64,000 nucleotides of DNA from CAYSXY01 sp964435165 (GTDB lineage: Bacteria > Pseudomonadota > Alphaproteobacteria > Rickettsiales > RI-342), in contig CAYSXY010000006.1 of assembly GCA_964435165.1 (NCBI GenBank), positions 1-64,000 of the forward strand, written 5' to 3'. The notes below the pieces were generated by a model that worked only from the letters and a program-made list of their open reading frames with translations, searched no databases and was not told where the DNA came from. Numbering within the stretch: the stretch's first letter is position 1; every line of letters starts with the position of its first letter. Position numbers and translations under genes: made by a program. This document shows positions 28,259 through 37,339 of the stretch, piece after piece.

Positions 28259-29185
28259 ATGGCGAGTAGAGACGACATTCAGGCAATTATTGCGCAATCC
28301 TTAGCGAGTGGCGCTATCAGTATGGAAGAACCTGATCATCTTGGGGTATTTTTCAATACTGAAGGTCTACCCACGCCGCATAATGCGACAGAATTAGCCA
28401 GTATTCTAAGTGAAAAAACGGTTGATGAAGCAGTTGACTTTATTCGTTTGATGCCTCTCAACCAGCAGGTGGCATTTGTTGAAGGGTATTTACAGGATTA
28501 TCCTGCGTTAGCCGCCGCCTATCAGAACAATTTAATGGTCGATTTTATCGGGCCGGTGTTGGCAGGATTTGAGCCCCCCATGGATATAGCCGATTATACG
28601 GGCATGGAGTCCATCAATGCCCATATCGCGACACATTACTCCGATCAAGACAGGGACGTTGTGTTGCAGGATGTCATTAATGGCACGCTTAATAGCCTGC
28701 CGGTAGGGGTTGAACCGGAAGACTTCTTTAATCCCAATATTAATGTAGCGACACTGACAGCAATCAGCGCATCAGCATCAGCCGCCGGTGAGATTGCTGC
28801 GAACGGCCCTGCGGTAGATGAACCCGGTGTCACAGAGCCGGAAGCAGAAACCGAACCCGGTGCAAATGCGGTCGATGAAGAAGAGATCGATGTGTTTGGT
28901 CTGTATGGCATCATTAAACGTGGCAGTGCCGGTGAAGAATTGAGCGACCGTGAGCAGGCTATTTTTGACCAATTTGCGGGAGATGACGGGCAGTTTGATT
29001 TGGGTAGTGATCTGGGCAATATTATTAGCTATGTGCTGGAAAATCCGGATATGCTTCGTGGCCTGTTTGGCGGCATGAGTTCCGATATTGCTGTCAATGC
29101 TCATACAAATGACCAAGCGACAGCTACTGCAAACAACACCGTATCTAACGAGCCGGTAACTTCAGCGGCACCTTTTTTGGCTTAA
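28259..29185 (+). CDS. Orphan acidic soluble protein, 308 aa
   Basis: I do not recognise this protein. It is acidic, with no signal peptide or membrane span. An N-terminal helical part (about 1-170) is followed by an Ala/Ser, then Pro/Glu-rich low-complexity linker (about 175-215, with TEPEAETEPG). A second conserved-looking block follows (DVFGLYGIIKRG, LSDREQAIFDQF, DLGSDLGNIISYVLENPDMLRGLFGG), then a Thr/Asn/Ala-rich tail. I prefer the ATG at 28259 over the GTG at 28208; neither has a good ribosome-binding site. It converges on the helicase gene with no spacer between stops. A linker joining two modules could suit an adaptor or secreted effector, but nothing shows this. Confidence 0.7.
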   Translation: MASRDDIQAIIAQSLASGAISMEEPDHLGVFFNTEGLPTPHNATELASILSEKTVDEAVDFIRLMPLNQQVAFVEGYLQDYPALAAAYQNNLMVDFIGPVLAGFEPPMDIADYTGMESINAHIATHYSDQDRDVVLQDVINGTLNSLPVGVEPEDFFNPNINVATLTAISASASAAGEIAANGPAVDEPGVTEPEAETEPGANAVDEEEIDVFGLYGIIKRGSAGEELSDREQAIFDQFAGDDGQFDLGSDLGNIISYVLENPDMLRGLFGGMSSDIAVNAHTNDQATATANNTVSNEPVTSAAPFLA

Positions 29186-31432
29186 TCAGCATTTCTTCGT
29201 CACATATTCCTGCAACAGCTTTTTCACTCCGGCTTTGTTGAAGCAGATTTCCAGCCGGTCCTCCTTAGCCGATAAGACACGCCCTTCCCCAAAGGTCGCA
29301 TGCTCCACTTTGCACCCCACAGGAAAGGCTGCCGTACCGGTGGCTTTGATCGGCGAGGTGTTTTTGCGGCTGGATGTATAGGCGCGATCGCCGCTATAAG
29401 TATCTTTTAAAATACTATCAATCTGCTCCTGCAAACGCTGACGCGACTGCCCGGCCGGGCCACCATCCATGCTGATGCGCTCCACATGCTCATCCGGCAC
29501 TTCATCGAGAAAGCGTGACGGAATGCAATGCTGAAACTGATTATGCACTCGCCTGCCCGCCGCATGGGTGATGGTGAGCGTCTGGCGGGCGCGGGTAATA
29601 CCGACATAGGCCAGTCGCCGTTCTTCTTCCAATCCCTGCTTGCCGGATTCATCCAGCGCGCGCTGGTGGGGAAACAACCCTTCCTCCCAGCCCGGTAAAT
29701 AAACATGGTGAAATTCCAACCCTTTGGAACCATGCAAGGTCATAAGCGTCACCATCTCATCGCTGGCATTGGCATCCATCTCACGGTCCGCCACCAATCC
29801 CACATGTTCGAGAAACAGGATGACGGTCTCAAATTCATCTAACGCATGCACTAATTCTTTGAGGTTCTCGAGGCGGGTGGCACTTTCTTCACTACGCTCC
29901 TCTTCCAACATGGCCTGATAGCTGGTACGCTCCAGGATACGTTCCACCAGATCGCCCGGAGCTAGCTGATCGCTCTGGCTGCGCCACTCAGTGAAAAGCT
30001 CCCACAGCTGCGCCAGTTCCGTCCTCGCCTTGCCTTTCAACCCGCCCTGCTCCAATTGCTGGCTGATGATACGATACAGTGAGATGCCTTGCGCGCGTGC
30101 TTCCTGTTGTAGGGCTTCCAGCGTGGCTTTGCCAATGCCTCGACGCGGCACATTGATGATGCGCTCCAGCGCCAGGTCATCATCCGGCTGCACGATGACG
30201 CGCAGATAGGCAATCATGTCGCGGATTTCCTTGCGCTCGTAGAAGCGCAGGCCGCCGATCACCCGGTAAGGTATGCCGAGACTTAAGAACTGTTCTTCAA
30301 ACGAACGGGTTTGAAACCCGGCCCGTACTAAAATGGCCATGTCGTTGAGTGAGGTGCTTCGACGTTGCAGCGCTTCAATGCTTTCAGCAATGGTGCGCGC
30401 TTCATCGCGGTCATCCCAGACGGATCGGATGATAATTTTCTCGCCCGCGCCATCTTCCGTCCACAAGGTTTTACCCAAACGTTCACTATTATGGGCAATC
30501 AGGCCGGAAGCAGCCGCCAGAATTTGCGGGGTCGAGCGGTAGTTGCGTTCCAGCCGCGTGACCGTCGCGTCGGGAAAGTCCTTCTCGAATTTCAGAATAT
30601 GGCCGACTTCGGCCCCGCGCCAGCTATAAATCGATTGATCGTCATCACCGACGCAGCACAGATTCTGGTGGGATGCCGCCAGCAGACGCAGCAATAAATA
30701 TTGGGCGATATTGGTATCCTGATACTCATCGACCAGAATATAACGAAACCGGGTGGCGAAAGATTCCAGCACCTCCGGCTGCTTGCTGAACAAGGTGATG
30801 CAATGCAGGATCAAGTCACCAAAATCCACGGCATTGAGCTGCTCCAGGCGTGATTGATAACGCCGATAAATCTCATGCATCCGGCCATTGGCAAACCCAC
30901 CCACCTCATTGGCGGAGAGTTTGTCCGGTGTCAGCGCTTTATCTTTCCATCCCTGAATGATGGCCAGCGCGCCTTTGGCCGGCCAACGCTTCTCATCCAG
31001 ATGATGTTCGGCCATAATGGTTTTGAGCAGGCGAATCTGGTCATCCGTATCCAGAATGGTAAACTGGCTGCTTAAGCCAAGATGTGGCGCATGACGGCGG
31101 AGGATGCGCACTCCCATGGAGTGGAAAGTGCCGATCCACATACCATCCACGCTGTTACCGATCATCGCCGCCACACGCTCTTTCATCTCGCGCGCCGCCT
31201 TGTTGGTGAAGGTGACGGCCAGCACCTGGCCCGGGAATGCCTTTTTGGTCATGAGAAGGTGGGCGATTCGCGTGGTCAGCACGCGGGTTTTGCCGGTCCC
31301 TGCCCCTGCCAGCACTAAGGACGGCCCTTCCGTCCGGGTGACCGCCTGCTGCTGTTCCGGATTCAGCCCGGCCAGATAATCGGGAGTGGCGAAGCGTTCA
31401 GGCATGGTATAATCTTCCGGCATAACAGACAT
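29186..31432 (-). CDS. uvrD: UvrD/PcrA-type superfamily 1 DNA helicase
   Basis: This 3'-5' helicase works in nucleotide excision and mismatch repair and in replication restart. Motif Q/I is present as LNPEQQQAVTRTEG and AGAGTGKT, motif Ia as AVTFTNKAAREM, motif II as VDEYQDTN, motif III as VGDDDQSIYSWRGA, motif IV as LERNYRS, motif V as TLHGSKGLEFHHVYLPG and motif VI as VGITRARQ. A Tudor-like C terminus (GCKVEHATFGEG) supports PcrA/UvrD. I chose the ATG at 31432 because the longer frame would run into the divergent acetyltransferase gene. The final length is 748 residues. Confidence 0.95.
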   Translation of the reverse strand: MSVMPEDYTMPERFATPDYLAGLNPEQQQAVTRTEGPSLVLAGAGTGKTRVLTTRIAHLLMTKKAFPGQVLAVTFTNKAAREMKERVAAMIGNSVDGMWIGTFHSMGVRILRRHAPHLGLSSQFTILDTDDQIRLLKTIMAEHHLDEKRWPAKGALAIIQGWKDKALTPDKLSANEVGGFANGRMHEIYRRYQSRLEQLNAVDFGDLILHCITLFSKQPEVLESFATRFRYILVDEYQDTNIAQYLLLRLLAASHQNLCCVGDDDQSIYSWRGAEVGHILKFEKDFPDATVTRLERNYRSTPQILAAASGLIAHNSERLGKTLWTEDGAGEKIIIRSVWDDRDEARTIAESIEALQRRSTSLNDMAILVRAGFQTRSFEEQFLSLGIPYRVIGGLRFYERKEIRDMIAYLRVIVQPDDDLALERIINVPRRGIGKATLEALQQEARAQGISLYRIISQQLEQGGLKGKARTELAQLWELFTEWRSQSDQLAPGDLVERILERTSYQAMLEEERSEESATRLENLKELVHALDEFETVILFLEHVGLVADREMDANASDEMVTLMTLHGSKGLEFHHVYLPGWEEGLFPHQRALDESGKQGLEEERRLAYVGITRARQTLTITHAAGRRVHNQFQHCIPSRFLDEVPDEHVERISMDGGPAGQSRQRLQEQIDSILKDTYSGDRAYTSSRKNTSPIKATGTAAFPVGCKVEHATFGEGRVLSAKEDRLEICFNKAGVKKLLQEYVTKKC

Positions 31433-31451
31433 AGAGAATTCACATTCGCAG

Positions 31452-31982
31452 ATGAAAAAGAGCGCTATTAAAGCGGAGATACCACAGACGCACAAGCATG
31501 ACGATGTGGTGATTCAACCCATGCAGCGCCATGATTGCCCAGACGTGGTGACTATGGTCGCCGGACTGGCGCGAGATGAAGGCGAGCCTGCGCCAATGCT
31601 GAGCACATCGGCACTGGAGCAATTATGCCTCGAGCCTCATGACGGGCCGTCTCTTGACCTGGCCTGGGCGGGATCGACCATCGCAGGCTTTATTCATTAT
31701 TATCCCGGTTACGATCTCGGCTCCGGGACACGCGGCATGCATTTGGGGGATATTTATGTCCGCCCGAACCATCGCCGCCAGGGTATCGGCCATCGCTTAC
31801 TCGCACATTGTGCCCAGCAGACGCTGGCGATGAAAGGTGAATGGATGACCTTGCGCCTGCTGGACAGTAATTGGTCGGCCGCGCAGTTTTACAAACAGCA
31901 TGGTGCCGTTAGCATGGCGGGAGTCTCAGCACTCTCTTTCGGGCAGGGTGCGCTGCATCTATTAGCAGAGACCTCTGGATGA
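31452..31982 (+). CDS. GNAT family N-acetyltransferase
   Basis: This is an acetyl-CoA-dependent acetyltransferase of unknown substrate. The acetyl-CoA pyrophosphate loop is seen as RRQGIGHRLLAHC after the beta-4 segment MHLGDIYVRPNH, and the C-terminal part has NWSAAQFYKQHGA, the usual Asn and Tyr positions. There are 176 residues, with the first strand (DDVVIQPMQ) near residue 20, so the ATG at 31452 is plausible. It is divergent from the helicase gene with about 19 bases between starts and overlaps the DUF1289 gene by four bases. Confidence 0.85.
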   Translation: MKKSAIKAEIPQTHKHDDVVIQPMQRHDCPDVVTMVAGLARDEGEPAPMLSTSALEQLCLEPHDGPSLDLAWAGSTIAGFIHYYPGYDLGSGTRGMHLGDIYVRPNHRRQGIGHRLLAHCAQQTLAMKGEWMTLRLLDSNWSAAQFYKQHGAVSMAGVSALSFGQGALHLLAETSG

Positions 31983-32179
31983 GTAAAAAAGCGGAAACTG
32001 TTCCCTCGCCCTGCATTGCGGTGTGCAGCATTGATGCACAGACCGGTTACTGCAAGGGGTGCTACCGCACACTGGAAGAAGTGGCAGGCTGGGCTGCATT
32101 TGATAATGCAACAAAACGGCAGGTCTTAGAGGCACTGGAACAGCGAAAAGCAAATGCTACACCGGATGATAGTGGCTAG
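31979..32179 (+). CDS. DUF1289 family cysteine-rich protein
   Basis: This 66-residue protein has the DUF1289 pattern: PSPCIAVCSID, then YCKGCYRTLEEVAGW, four cysteines that are likely to bind a metal. The Fe-S or zinc nature is unproven for the family. Its start overlaps the acetyltransferase stop (ATGA) and its stop overlaps the end of the convergent AsmA-like gene by four bases. Confidence 0.88.
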   Translation: MSKKAETVPSPCIAVCSIDAQTGYCKGCYRTLEEVAGWAAFDNATKRQVLEALEQRKANATPDDSG

Positions 32180-34977
32180 AACGATTTTTGGGCCGCGCGC
32201 TTCGCCGTGTAGGCCTCTAACTCTTTGAGATCAATAATCGCATCTGCATTATCCAATTGGCCGACGATATTCAAATAAACCGATGGCAGGTCCGCCGCCG
32301 TTCGCGAGACTGGCCGAAACGCATAACGGCTATTGACCACCAGTGTCGGCATATCCAATGCCATGGTAAAGCTGCCATGGGTAAACTCGGTTTTAACGAG
32401 TGCATTATGCATCTGCGCCTGACCGTCAGTGATAATTAAATTGCCGCGAATTTCCCTGAAACGAGTGCGCCCACCTGACAGCGCCTGCTCGCCCACCACT
32501 TTGACATCATCCACCGTGCGAACGGTAAATACTCGGCGTGCAATGGCATTCGCTTCAAAACCGACAGCCTGCAAATTATCAGATTCGACCTGCATATTCG
32601 CATCCAGATTCCGGGCCATGGAGAGGTGAGACACACCTTGTGAAGATATCGTGCCCGAAAATTTGACCGGCCCCGAAAACGTATCTACATCCGTTTTGAG
32701 GGCCATGAGTTCGCCTATTTCAATGCCTTCGATCAATATATCGAAGACAAAAGAAGGAACCGATCCCCCCACAATGGTGCCGGTCAGGGCAATATCTCCC
32801 CCCATGCCCTGCGCCATCATTTCCGTAATCGCCATCGAACGGTCTGATAAGGTACTCTTGAAGGTGACATTATCAAACGCCAGATCATCACTCAGCCGAA
32901 GCTTTTTAATTTCAAATGCAAAACTGCCATCCACCAGTTCCAGGAGATAAGTCGTGAGAGGCATATTTGACCAGACAGGCTCATAGCCATCATCCGATGC
33001 CATGTCATGGGCCGTGCCATCGCCGATAATGTTCCAGTCATCCGGGTTAGTGGACGCCGTAATCAGCTGCCGGAACAAGGACACATCAATCTGGTCACCA
33101 ATCAGCACCAATCCCACGCGTGGACGCAATCTGCCTGTTTCCATTCGGTATTTTCCGGTCATCGCCATGCCATCAAACACGGCGCTAATCGTCTTGATGT
33201 TTAGTTTTCCCGGTTCAACCGTCATTCGCAATCGGGCCGATTCAACTGGCACCGAGCGAAACACGCCTGCTTCCAGCGACGCATTTAATTTGAGTATCAG
33301 CGGAAAATTCACAAGCCACTGCGGTTTATCGCCATCCATCAACATTTTTTCGGGCTCAGTAGGGTCCGGCAATAAGTTATGGGCAACTAAATACTCGTCG
33401 ATGTTAAGATTGTCCGATTTTGCCGTAATATCGAGTGTTGGGATATGTGGCTGCTCGTCATCATGCGTCGCTTCTTTAGGCCAAATGAGAGAGCCTGTAC
33501 CGGTGATTTGATTGCCATCAATCGTCAAGCGGGCACCATTCAGGCTGATTTCCTGACGGTCAAATGTTATGCCGAAATCACCGTTAAACTCTTTTAATTT
33601 ATCATCCGGTATGTGGGGGGCATGGATTTTCATCCATGATAAAAACTGGCGCAACGACGGGCCTTGTATTCTGGTCTTACCAACCAGGCGGAACCCACCG
33701 CTCAATTCCTGCACTTCACCCGTCATGATGGCGGCAACATCATATGGCAGCCTGGCAGCTGCCCGCGTTATATTCCAGCGCCCTCGCTCTAACAGGGCAT
33801 TAAGGCGCACCGTTTCAATCGTTTCCTGCCCGAGCGTTAGATTGCGCCCTTCTAACCCCACTTCTATGGATGCCTGTTCGTTAAACAATGGCACATGGTA
33901 GTCGCCGGTAAAGGTTAATGATTCTGATGCCTGCGAACGCTGATAGGCTTTCAGTGCATGCACCGTATCACTCACGATGGGAATGACCGCATTGAGATTG
34001 GCCCCTTCCAACCTCACGGAACTGCGCATTTCTAATGGCAGTGACATACGCGAAACCATATTGAGTGCAGCGTTCCATTGGGCTTCAGCATCCTGAATAG
34101 CTACATCGGTCAGCGATAAGACTTTGGCTTCGTAAGCAAATTTACCCTTTCCCTCAAAGGGGTTGTTATGTTGCGGCAAGCGGTTATCTGCCGTAAAGGC
34201 TGGAAACAATCCTGGCAGAAAAGCCAGACTGGTCATATTCGCGGCAAACTCGCCTTGTGCCTGCACCGCATTGCCGATCAATCGCTTTTGACCCGTCAAC
34301 TCAAGTGATGATCCGTCATGCATCACGCTCAGAGAAAATGGCAACGTATCACCGTCATCGCCTTCAATCCCAACACTGCCCTCCAACCTTATATCGAGTT
34401 CGCGTATGGGCAGCGTGCCACGCACTTCCAAAGCACCCGGCGTATGACGCGCATCCAGTATTAACTCAGGTATCTGAAATGTCTCGCGCTGGCGACGTGA
34501 CTTAAGCATCACCACCGATCCGTCGGTGATATGCACGGGAATCTGAAATGTTTGATTGAGAAAGGCATGAATGGATTGCGGCTTGCCTTGCTGCTGTTCG
34601 CGCAATACGGCTAGTTTGCTGCCTTTTCTCTGCTTTCGAATCAGTATTTCTGGCTGATCAAGCGCCAGTGTAACTGATGAGAGAGCATCGCCGCCAAAGA
34701 GAAGTGCGCCATATGAATAGCGAATGGTAAGATCAGGCAGGGTGATGGTTGCCTCGCCAAACGGCGTCAATGTTTCGATGGTGATATCGTATAAGGTGAG
34801 CGATGGGCTGAACCAGAATGTGCCATCATACTCACCGGAATAGATCACCGATCCGCCCATCTGCTCTTCCAGTGTGGCGGCCACTTCATTCGCCCGATCA
34901 CTCCACGAGACCAGCATTGGGAGCAGGATAACCACCAGCACTAGGGGGATAATCGCTATAATCAGCTTTTTTTTCAT
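32176..34977 (-). CDS. AsmA-like inner-membrane-anchored periplasmic protein
   Basis: This 933-residue protein has a single N-terminal membrane anchor (KLIIAIIPLVLVVILLPMLV, residues 4-23) and then a long beta-rich periplasmic part with repeated short strands, as in AsmA-family proteins that bridge the envelope and are linked to lipid transport. The C-terminal region, with GGRTRFREIRGNLIITDGQA and the Leu/Val alternating strand LVVNSRYAF, is the AsmA C-terminal pattern. There is no catalytic motif. The gene is monocistronic and convergent with DUF1289. Confidence 0.8.
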   Translation of the reverse strand: MKKKLIIAIIPLVLVVILLPMLVSWSDRANEVAATLEEQMGGSVIYSGEYDGTFWFSPSLTLYDITIETLTPFGEATITLPDLTIRYSYGALLFGGDALSSVTLALDQPEILIRKQRKGSKLAVLREQQQGKPQSIHAFLNQTFQIPVHITDGSVVMLKSRRQRETFQIPELILDARHTPGALEVRGTLPIRELDIRLEGSVGIEGDDGDTLPFSLSVMHDGSSLELTGQKRLIGNAVQAQGEFAANMTSLAFLPGLFPAFTADNRLPQHNNPFEGKGKFAYEAKVLSLTDVAIQDAEAQWNAALNMVSRMSLPLEMRSSVRLEGANLNAVIPIVSDTVHALKAYQRSQASESLTFTGDYHVPLFNEQASIEVGLEGRNLTLGQETIETVRLNALLERGRWNITRAAARLPYDVAAIMTGEVQELSGGFRLVGKTRIQGPSLRQFLSWMKIHAPHIPDDKLKEFNGDFGITFDRQEISLNGARLTIDGNQITGTGSLIWPKEATHDDEQPHIPTLDITAKSDNLNIDEYLVAHNLLPDPTEPEKMLMDGDKPQWLVNFPLILKLNASLEAGVFRSVPVESARLRMTVEPGKLNIKTISAVFDGMAMTGKYRMETGRLRPRVGLVLIGDQIDVSLFRQLITASTNPDDWNIIGDGTAHDMASDDGYEPVWSNMPLTTYLLELVDGSFAFEIKKLRLSDDLAFDNVTFKSTLSDRSMAITEMMAQGMGGDIALTGTIVGGSVPSFVFDILIEGIEIGELMALKTDVDTFSGPVKFSGTISSQGVSHLSMARNLDANMQVESDNLQAVGFEANAIARRVFTVRTVDDVKVVGEQALSGGRTRFREIRGNLIITDGQAQMHNALVKTEFTHGSFTMALDMPTLVVNSRYAFRPVSRTAADLPSVYLNIVGQLDNADAIIDLKELEAYTAKRAAQKSF

Positions 34978-35159
34978 CCATCAACCACCTAGGCAGGTTA
35001 TGCAGATGCACAAAGGGCACCGGGCGCGATTCGATCACTGCGCTCAACGACAATGATGATCATAGCACATATGCCGACAATAGAACATGCGTTCACATCG
35101 CTGTCAGTGCCATCCTATACTCACCAATAACTGAATAACGCATTATATGATATTACACC

Positions 35160-35179
35160 ATTACTCAATATGCAGTAAT
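35160..35179. promoter_or_regulatory. Inverted repeat, possible operator 1
   Basis: ATTACT (35160-35165) and AGTAAT (35174-35179) are complementary around eight bases. The AT-rich, promoter-proximal position suits a dimeric regulator site, but chance is not excluded. Confidence 0.35.
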
Positions 35180-35182
35180 ATT

Positions 35183-35196
35183 TGATAATCTTATCA
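35183..35196. promoter_or_regulatory. Inverted repeat, possible operator 2
   Basis: TGATAA (35183-35188) and TTATCA (35191-35196) form a near-continuous palindrome with a two-base centre, only three bases from the previous inverted repeat. The pair lies about 150 bases upstream of the EAL-like start. Confidence 0.35.
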
Positions 35197-35341
35197 CTAT
35201 ATTTTGATTAGTCATATGCTTTGTGCTATTGGTAGCATTGGCAATGTATATGAATCATATATATGTGTGACCCGGGTGCCAACAACGACATTTCAGGCCG
35301 ATAATGAGTATGATGCAACGCTTTAAGGCTGGCCCTGACTC

Positions 35342-36568
35342 ATGACCATCCATTCTTTTTTTAATGATGCCGAAGTGCGACTGGTCGAGACACTGTCCAC
35401 GCTTCGTGATGATACCATTGGCTGGCGCGTTGTCCATTTGCGCTTCAGCCGGTTGGGCGAACAATATAAAAGTGATTATCAAGCGCGGATTGCTGCCAGC
35501 ATCATTGCCGATTTTATGAAAGATGCCGAAGGCTATATTTATGTCTGTTGGGATTTTGACATTTTTGTGATTTGCAAAGGTGTTACCAAACAACTGATTG
35601 ATAAAACGATTTTCCGTCTACGCTACCTGTTTACGGACGATCCCCTAGCCTATGGACAGGATGGTGAGGAAAACCCCGCTTTCTGCTCTATTTATGACCT
35701 CAGTGTGGCCTGGGGCAATGTCAATGATTTGGCGAAAACAAAACTGGTCGAAGCCAGCAAACGCGATGTGCTCTCCCGCCGGGCGACGGTAAGGCTCGGT
35801 GAAGATGAGAAAATCCGTCCACTCACACCGGACAGGCTGAGCAGTATTACCAAAGATATCGAAACAGCCGATCTCAGCCGCGTGATGCGGCGTCAGCCTA
35901 TTTGTGCTGCGGTACGCGGCAGTAAACAGATTCGCCGCGTCTTTGATGAATTTTACATCAATATTGCTCATTTGCGGCGGCTGGTCATGGCCAATGTCGA
36001 TTTTTTGAGCAATCGCTGGCTGTTCAAATATATGACCGAGATTCTGGATGCCAAAATGCTGGATATGCTCTCGCGCCGTCCGGCCGATTATTTTGATCGC
36101 CCGATCAGTCTCAACCTCAATGTCGACACACTCTTATCGGATAAATTTGCAGCCTTTGATGAGGCGATCAAGCCGTCGATCAAAGTGTCGATTGTCATCG
36201 AAATTCAGGCATCCGACGTGTTTGCCGATATGTCGGCGTTTCTGATCGCCCGGGAGATGGTACAAAAAATGGGCTACCGTGTCTGCCTTGACGGACTGAC
36301 CGATAAAAGCTTTCCGCTACTGGATCGTGAAGAGTTGGGCTTTGATCTGGCTAAAATCCAGTGGAACACTGACCTGATCGCCGACACCTCATCAAATCAC
36401 AGCAAAAAACTGATCAAAATGATCAAACAATGCGGGGCAAACCGCATTATCCTGTGTCGGTGCGACACGGATGAAGCGCTGAGCTATGGCCATCAATTCG
36501 GGATTTCCCTTTTCCAAGGGCGTTATCTTGATTCGGTGCTTAATCCCGATGCCAAAGTCGTGAACTAG
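35342..36568 (+). CDS. Degenerate EAL-domain protein
   Basis: This 408-residue cytosolic protein has a unique N-terminal part and a C-terminal EAL-fold domain (about residues 230-400). EAL-like landmarks are the LNLNVDTLLS strand, the helix SAFLIAREMVQKMGYRVCLDG and the terminal FQGRYLD. The Glu-Ala-Leu motif and the DDFG metal loop are missing (CLDGLTDKS stands at the DDFG position), so c-di-GMP hydrolysis is unlikely and a binding or scaffold role is more probable. It is convergent with the cNMP/FHA gene, with a four-base overlap. The EAL-fold call is an inference from these landmarks. Confidence 0.7.
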   Translation: MTIHSFFNDAEVRLVETLSTLRDDTIGWRVVHLRFSRLGEQYKSDYQARIAASIIADFMKDAEGYIYVCWDFDIFVICKGVTKQLIDKTIFRLRYLFTDDPLAYGQDGEENPAFCSIYDLSVAWGNVNDLAKTKLVEASKRDVLSRRATVRLGEDEKIRPLTPDRLSSITKDIETADLSRVMRRQPICAAVRGSKQIRRVFDEFYINIAHLRRLVMANVDFLSNRWLFKYMTEILDAKMLDMLSRRPADYFDRPISLNLNVDTLLSDKFAAFDEAIKPSIKVSIVIEIQASDVFADMSAFLIAREMVQKMGYRVCLDGLTDKSFPLLDREELGFDLAKIQWNTDLIADTSSNHSKKLIKMIKQCGANRIILCRCDTDEALSYGHQFGISLFQGRYLDSVLNPDAKVVN

Positions 36569-37323
36569 CGGCATTCCACCTGAATGCTGTACGGCGAGTG
36601 TTTATCGCCAAATTGAATGACATGGGCCCCTTTTTCCAGCGGCGCTTTGAACGATATTTTACCTTTACCGATTGCCTGCCCATCCACAATCGTGCCGTGG
36701 CGGCTTCCGCGATCCACCGCATAGGCAATATTATCATCCTGAATTTCAATGATGAGATGATTTTTGGAGATGAGTAGTGGCGGGCCCTCGCAAGGAAGCG
36801 ACAGGTGATTATTGCTGGCCGGGCGAACGACATCGGATTCTTCATTCAGATGTCCGCCAACCCGGAATGGTAGCTGAGCAACCGAGACTGTCATGCTGTC
36901 AAACGCACCGTCCAACGCTTCGCCAAAAGGGGTGACCACCATCTCATCAAAATCACATTCCACAATCGTTTTCGCCTGTTCTTTTTCCGTCAGGCGCTGA
37001 CTGGTCTGGCGCAGGCGATCAAAGACGGTGCGAATAATCGGCTGCACCTGCACCGGACATTGCTGCAATAGCTGTTCCAGCTCCTGCGCGCCAATCACAT
37101 CTACGATTGCCGGTTCTAATACGCGTACACTGGCCGATCTGGGTGCTTCTTCAAACAACCCCATCTCGCCGAACACCGAACCTGCCGGTAATTCAGCCAG
37201 TTGCACATCGCCATGTGCCGCTTTTTTCAAGACTTCCACTTTACCTTGCTTGAGAAAATAGGCCACATCGCTTGCATCGCCTTCCTTAAAGATCAACTGC
37301 CCAACATCGAATGATTTTTCCAT
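36565..37323 (-). CDS. Cyclic nucleotide-binding domain plus FHA domain fusion
   Basis: The 252-residue protein joins two signalling domains. Residues 5-115 form a cNMP-binding domain with a canonical phosphate-binding cassette, FGEMGLFEEAPRSASVRV, whose Glu and Arg suggest real nucleotide binding. A helix follows, and residues about 150-250 form an FHA domain with ISKNHLIIEI (the SxxH motif) and DRGSRHGTIVDG (the GTxVNG equivalent), which would bind a phosphothreonine peptide. No DNA-binding or catalytic domain is present, so it looks like a ligand-gated adaptor. It lies between glmS, on the same strand and 17 bases away, and the EAL-like gene. Confidence 0.85.
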   Translation of the reverse strand: MEKSFDVGQLIFKEGDASDVAYFLKQGKVEVLKKAAHGDVQLAELPAGSVFGEMGLFEEAPRSASVRVLEPAIVDVIGAQELEQLLQQCPVQVQPIIRTVFDRLRQTSQRLTEKEQAKTIVECDFDEMVVTPFGEALDGAFDSMTVSVAQLPFRVGGHLNEESDVVRPASNNHLSLPCEGPPLLISKNHLIIEIQDDNIAYAVDRGSRHGTIVDGQAIGKGKISFKAPLEKGAHVIQFGDKHSPYSIQVECR

Positions 37324-37339
37324 CGCTTCTCGTCCTCCC

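Larger units (their letters stand above)
34978..35341. other. AT-rich intergenic region before the EAL-like gene
   Basis: This 364-base stretch has no gene. The part at 35110-35260 is distinctly AT-rich and holds two inverted repeats listed separately. The region carries the divergent promoters of the AsmA-like and EAL-like genes. No hexamer pair was convincing. Confidence 0.5.
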
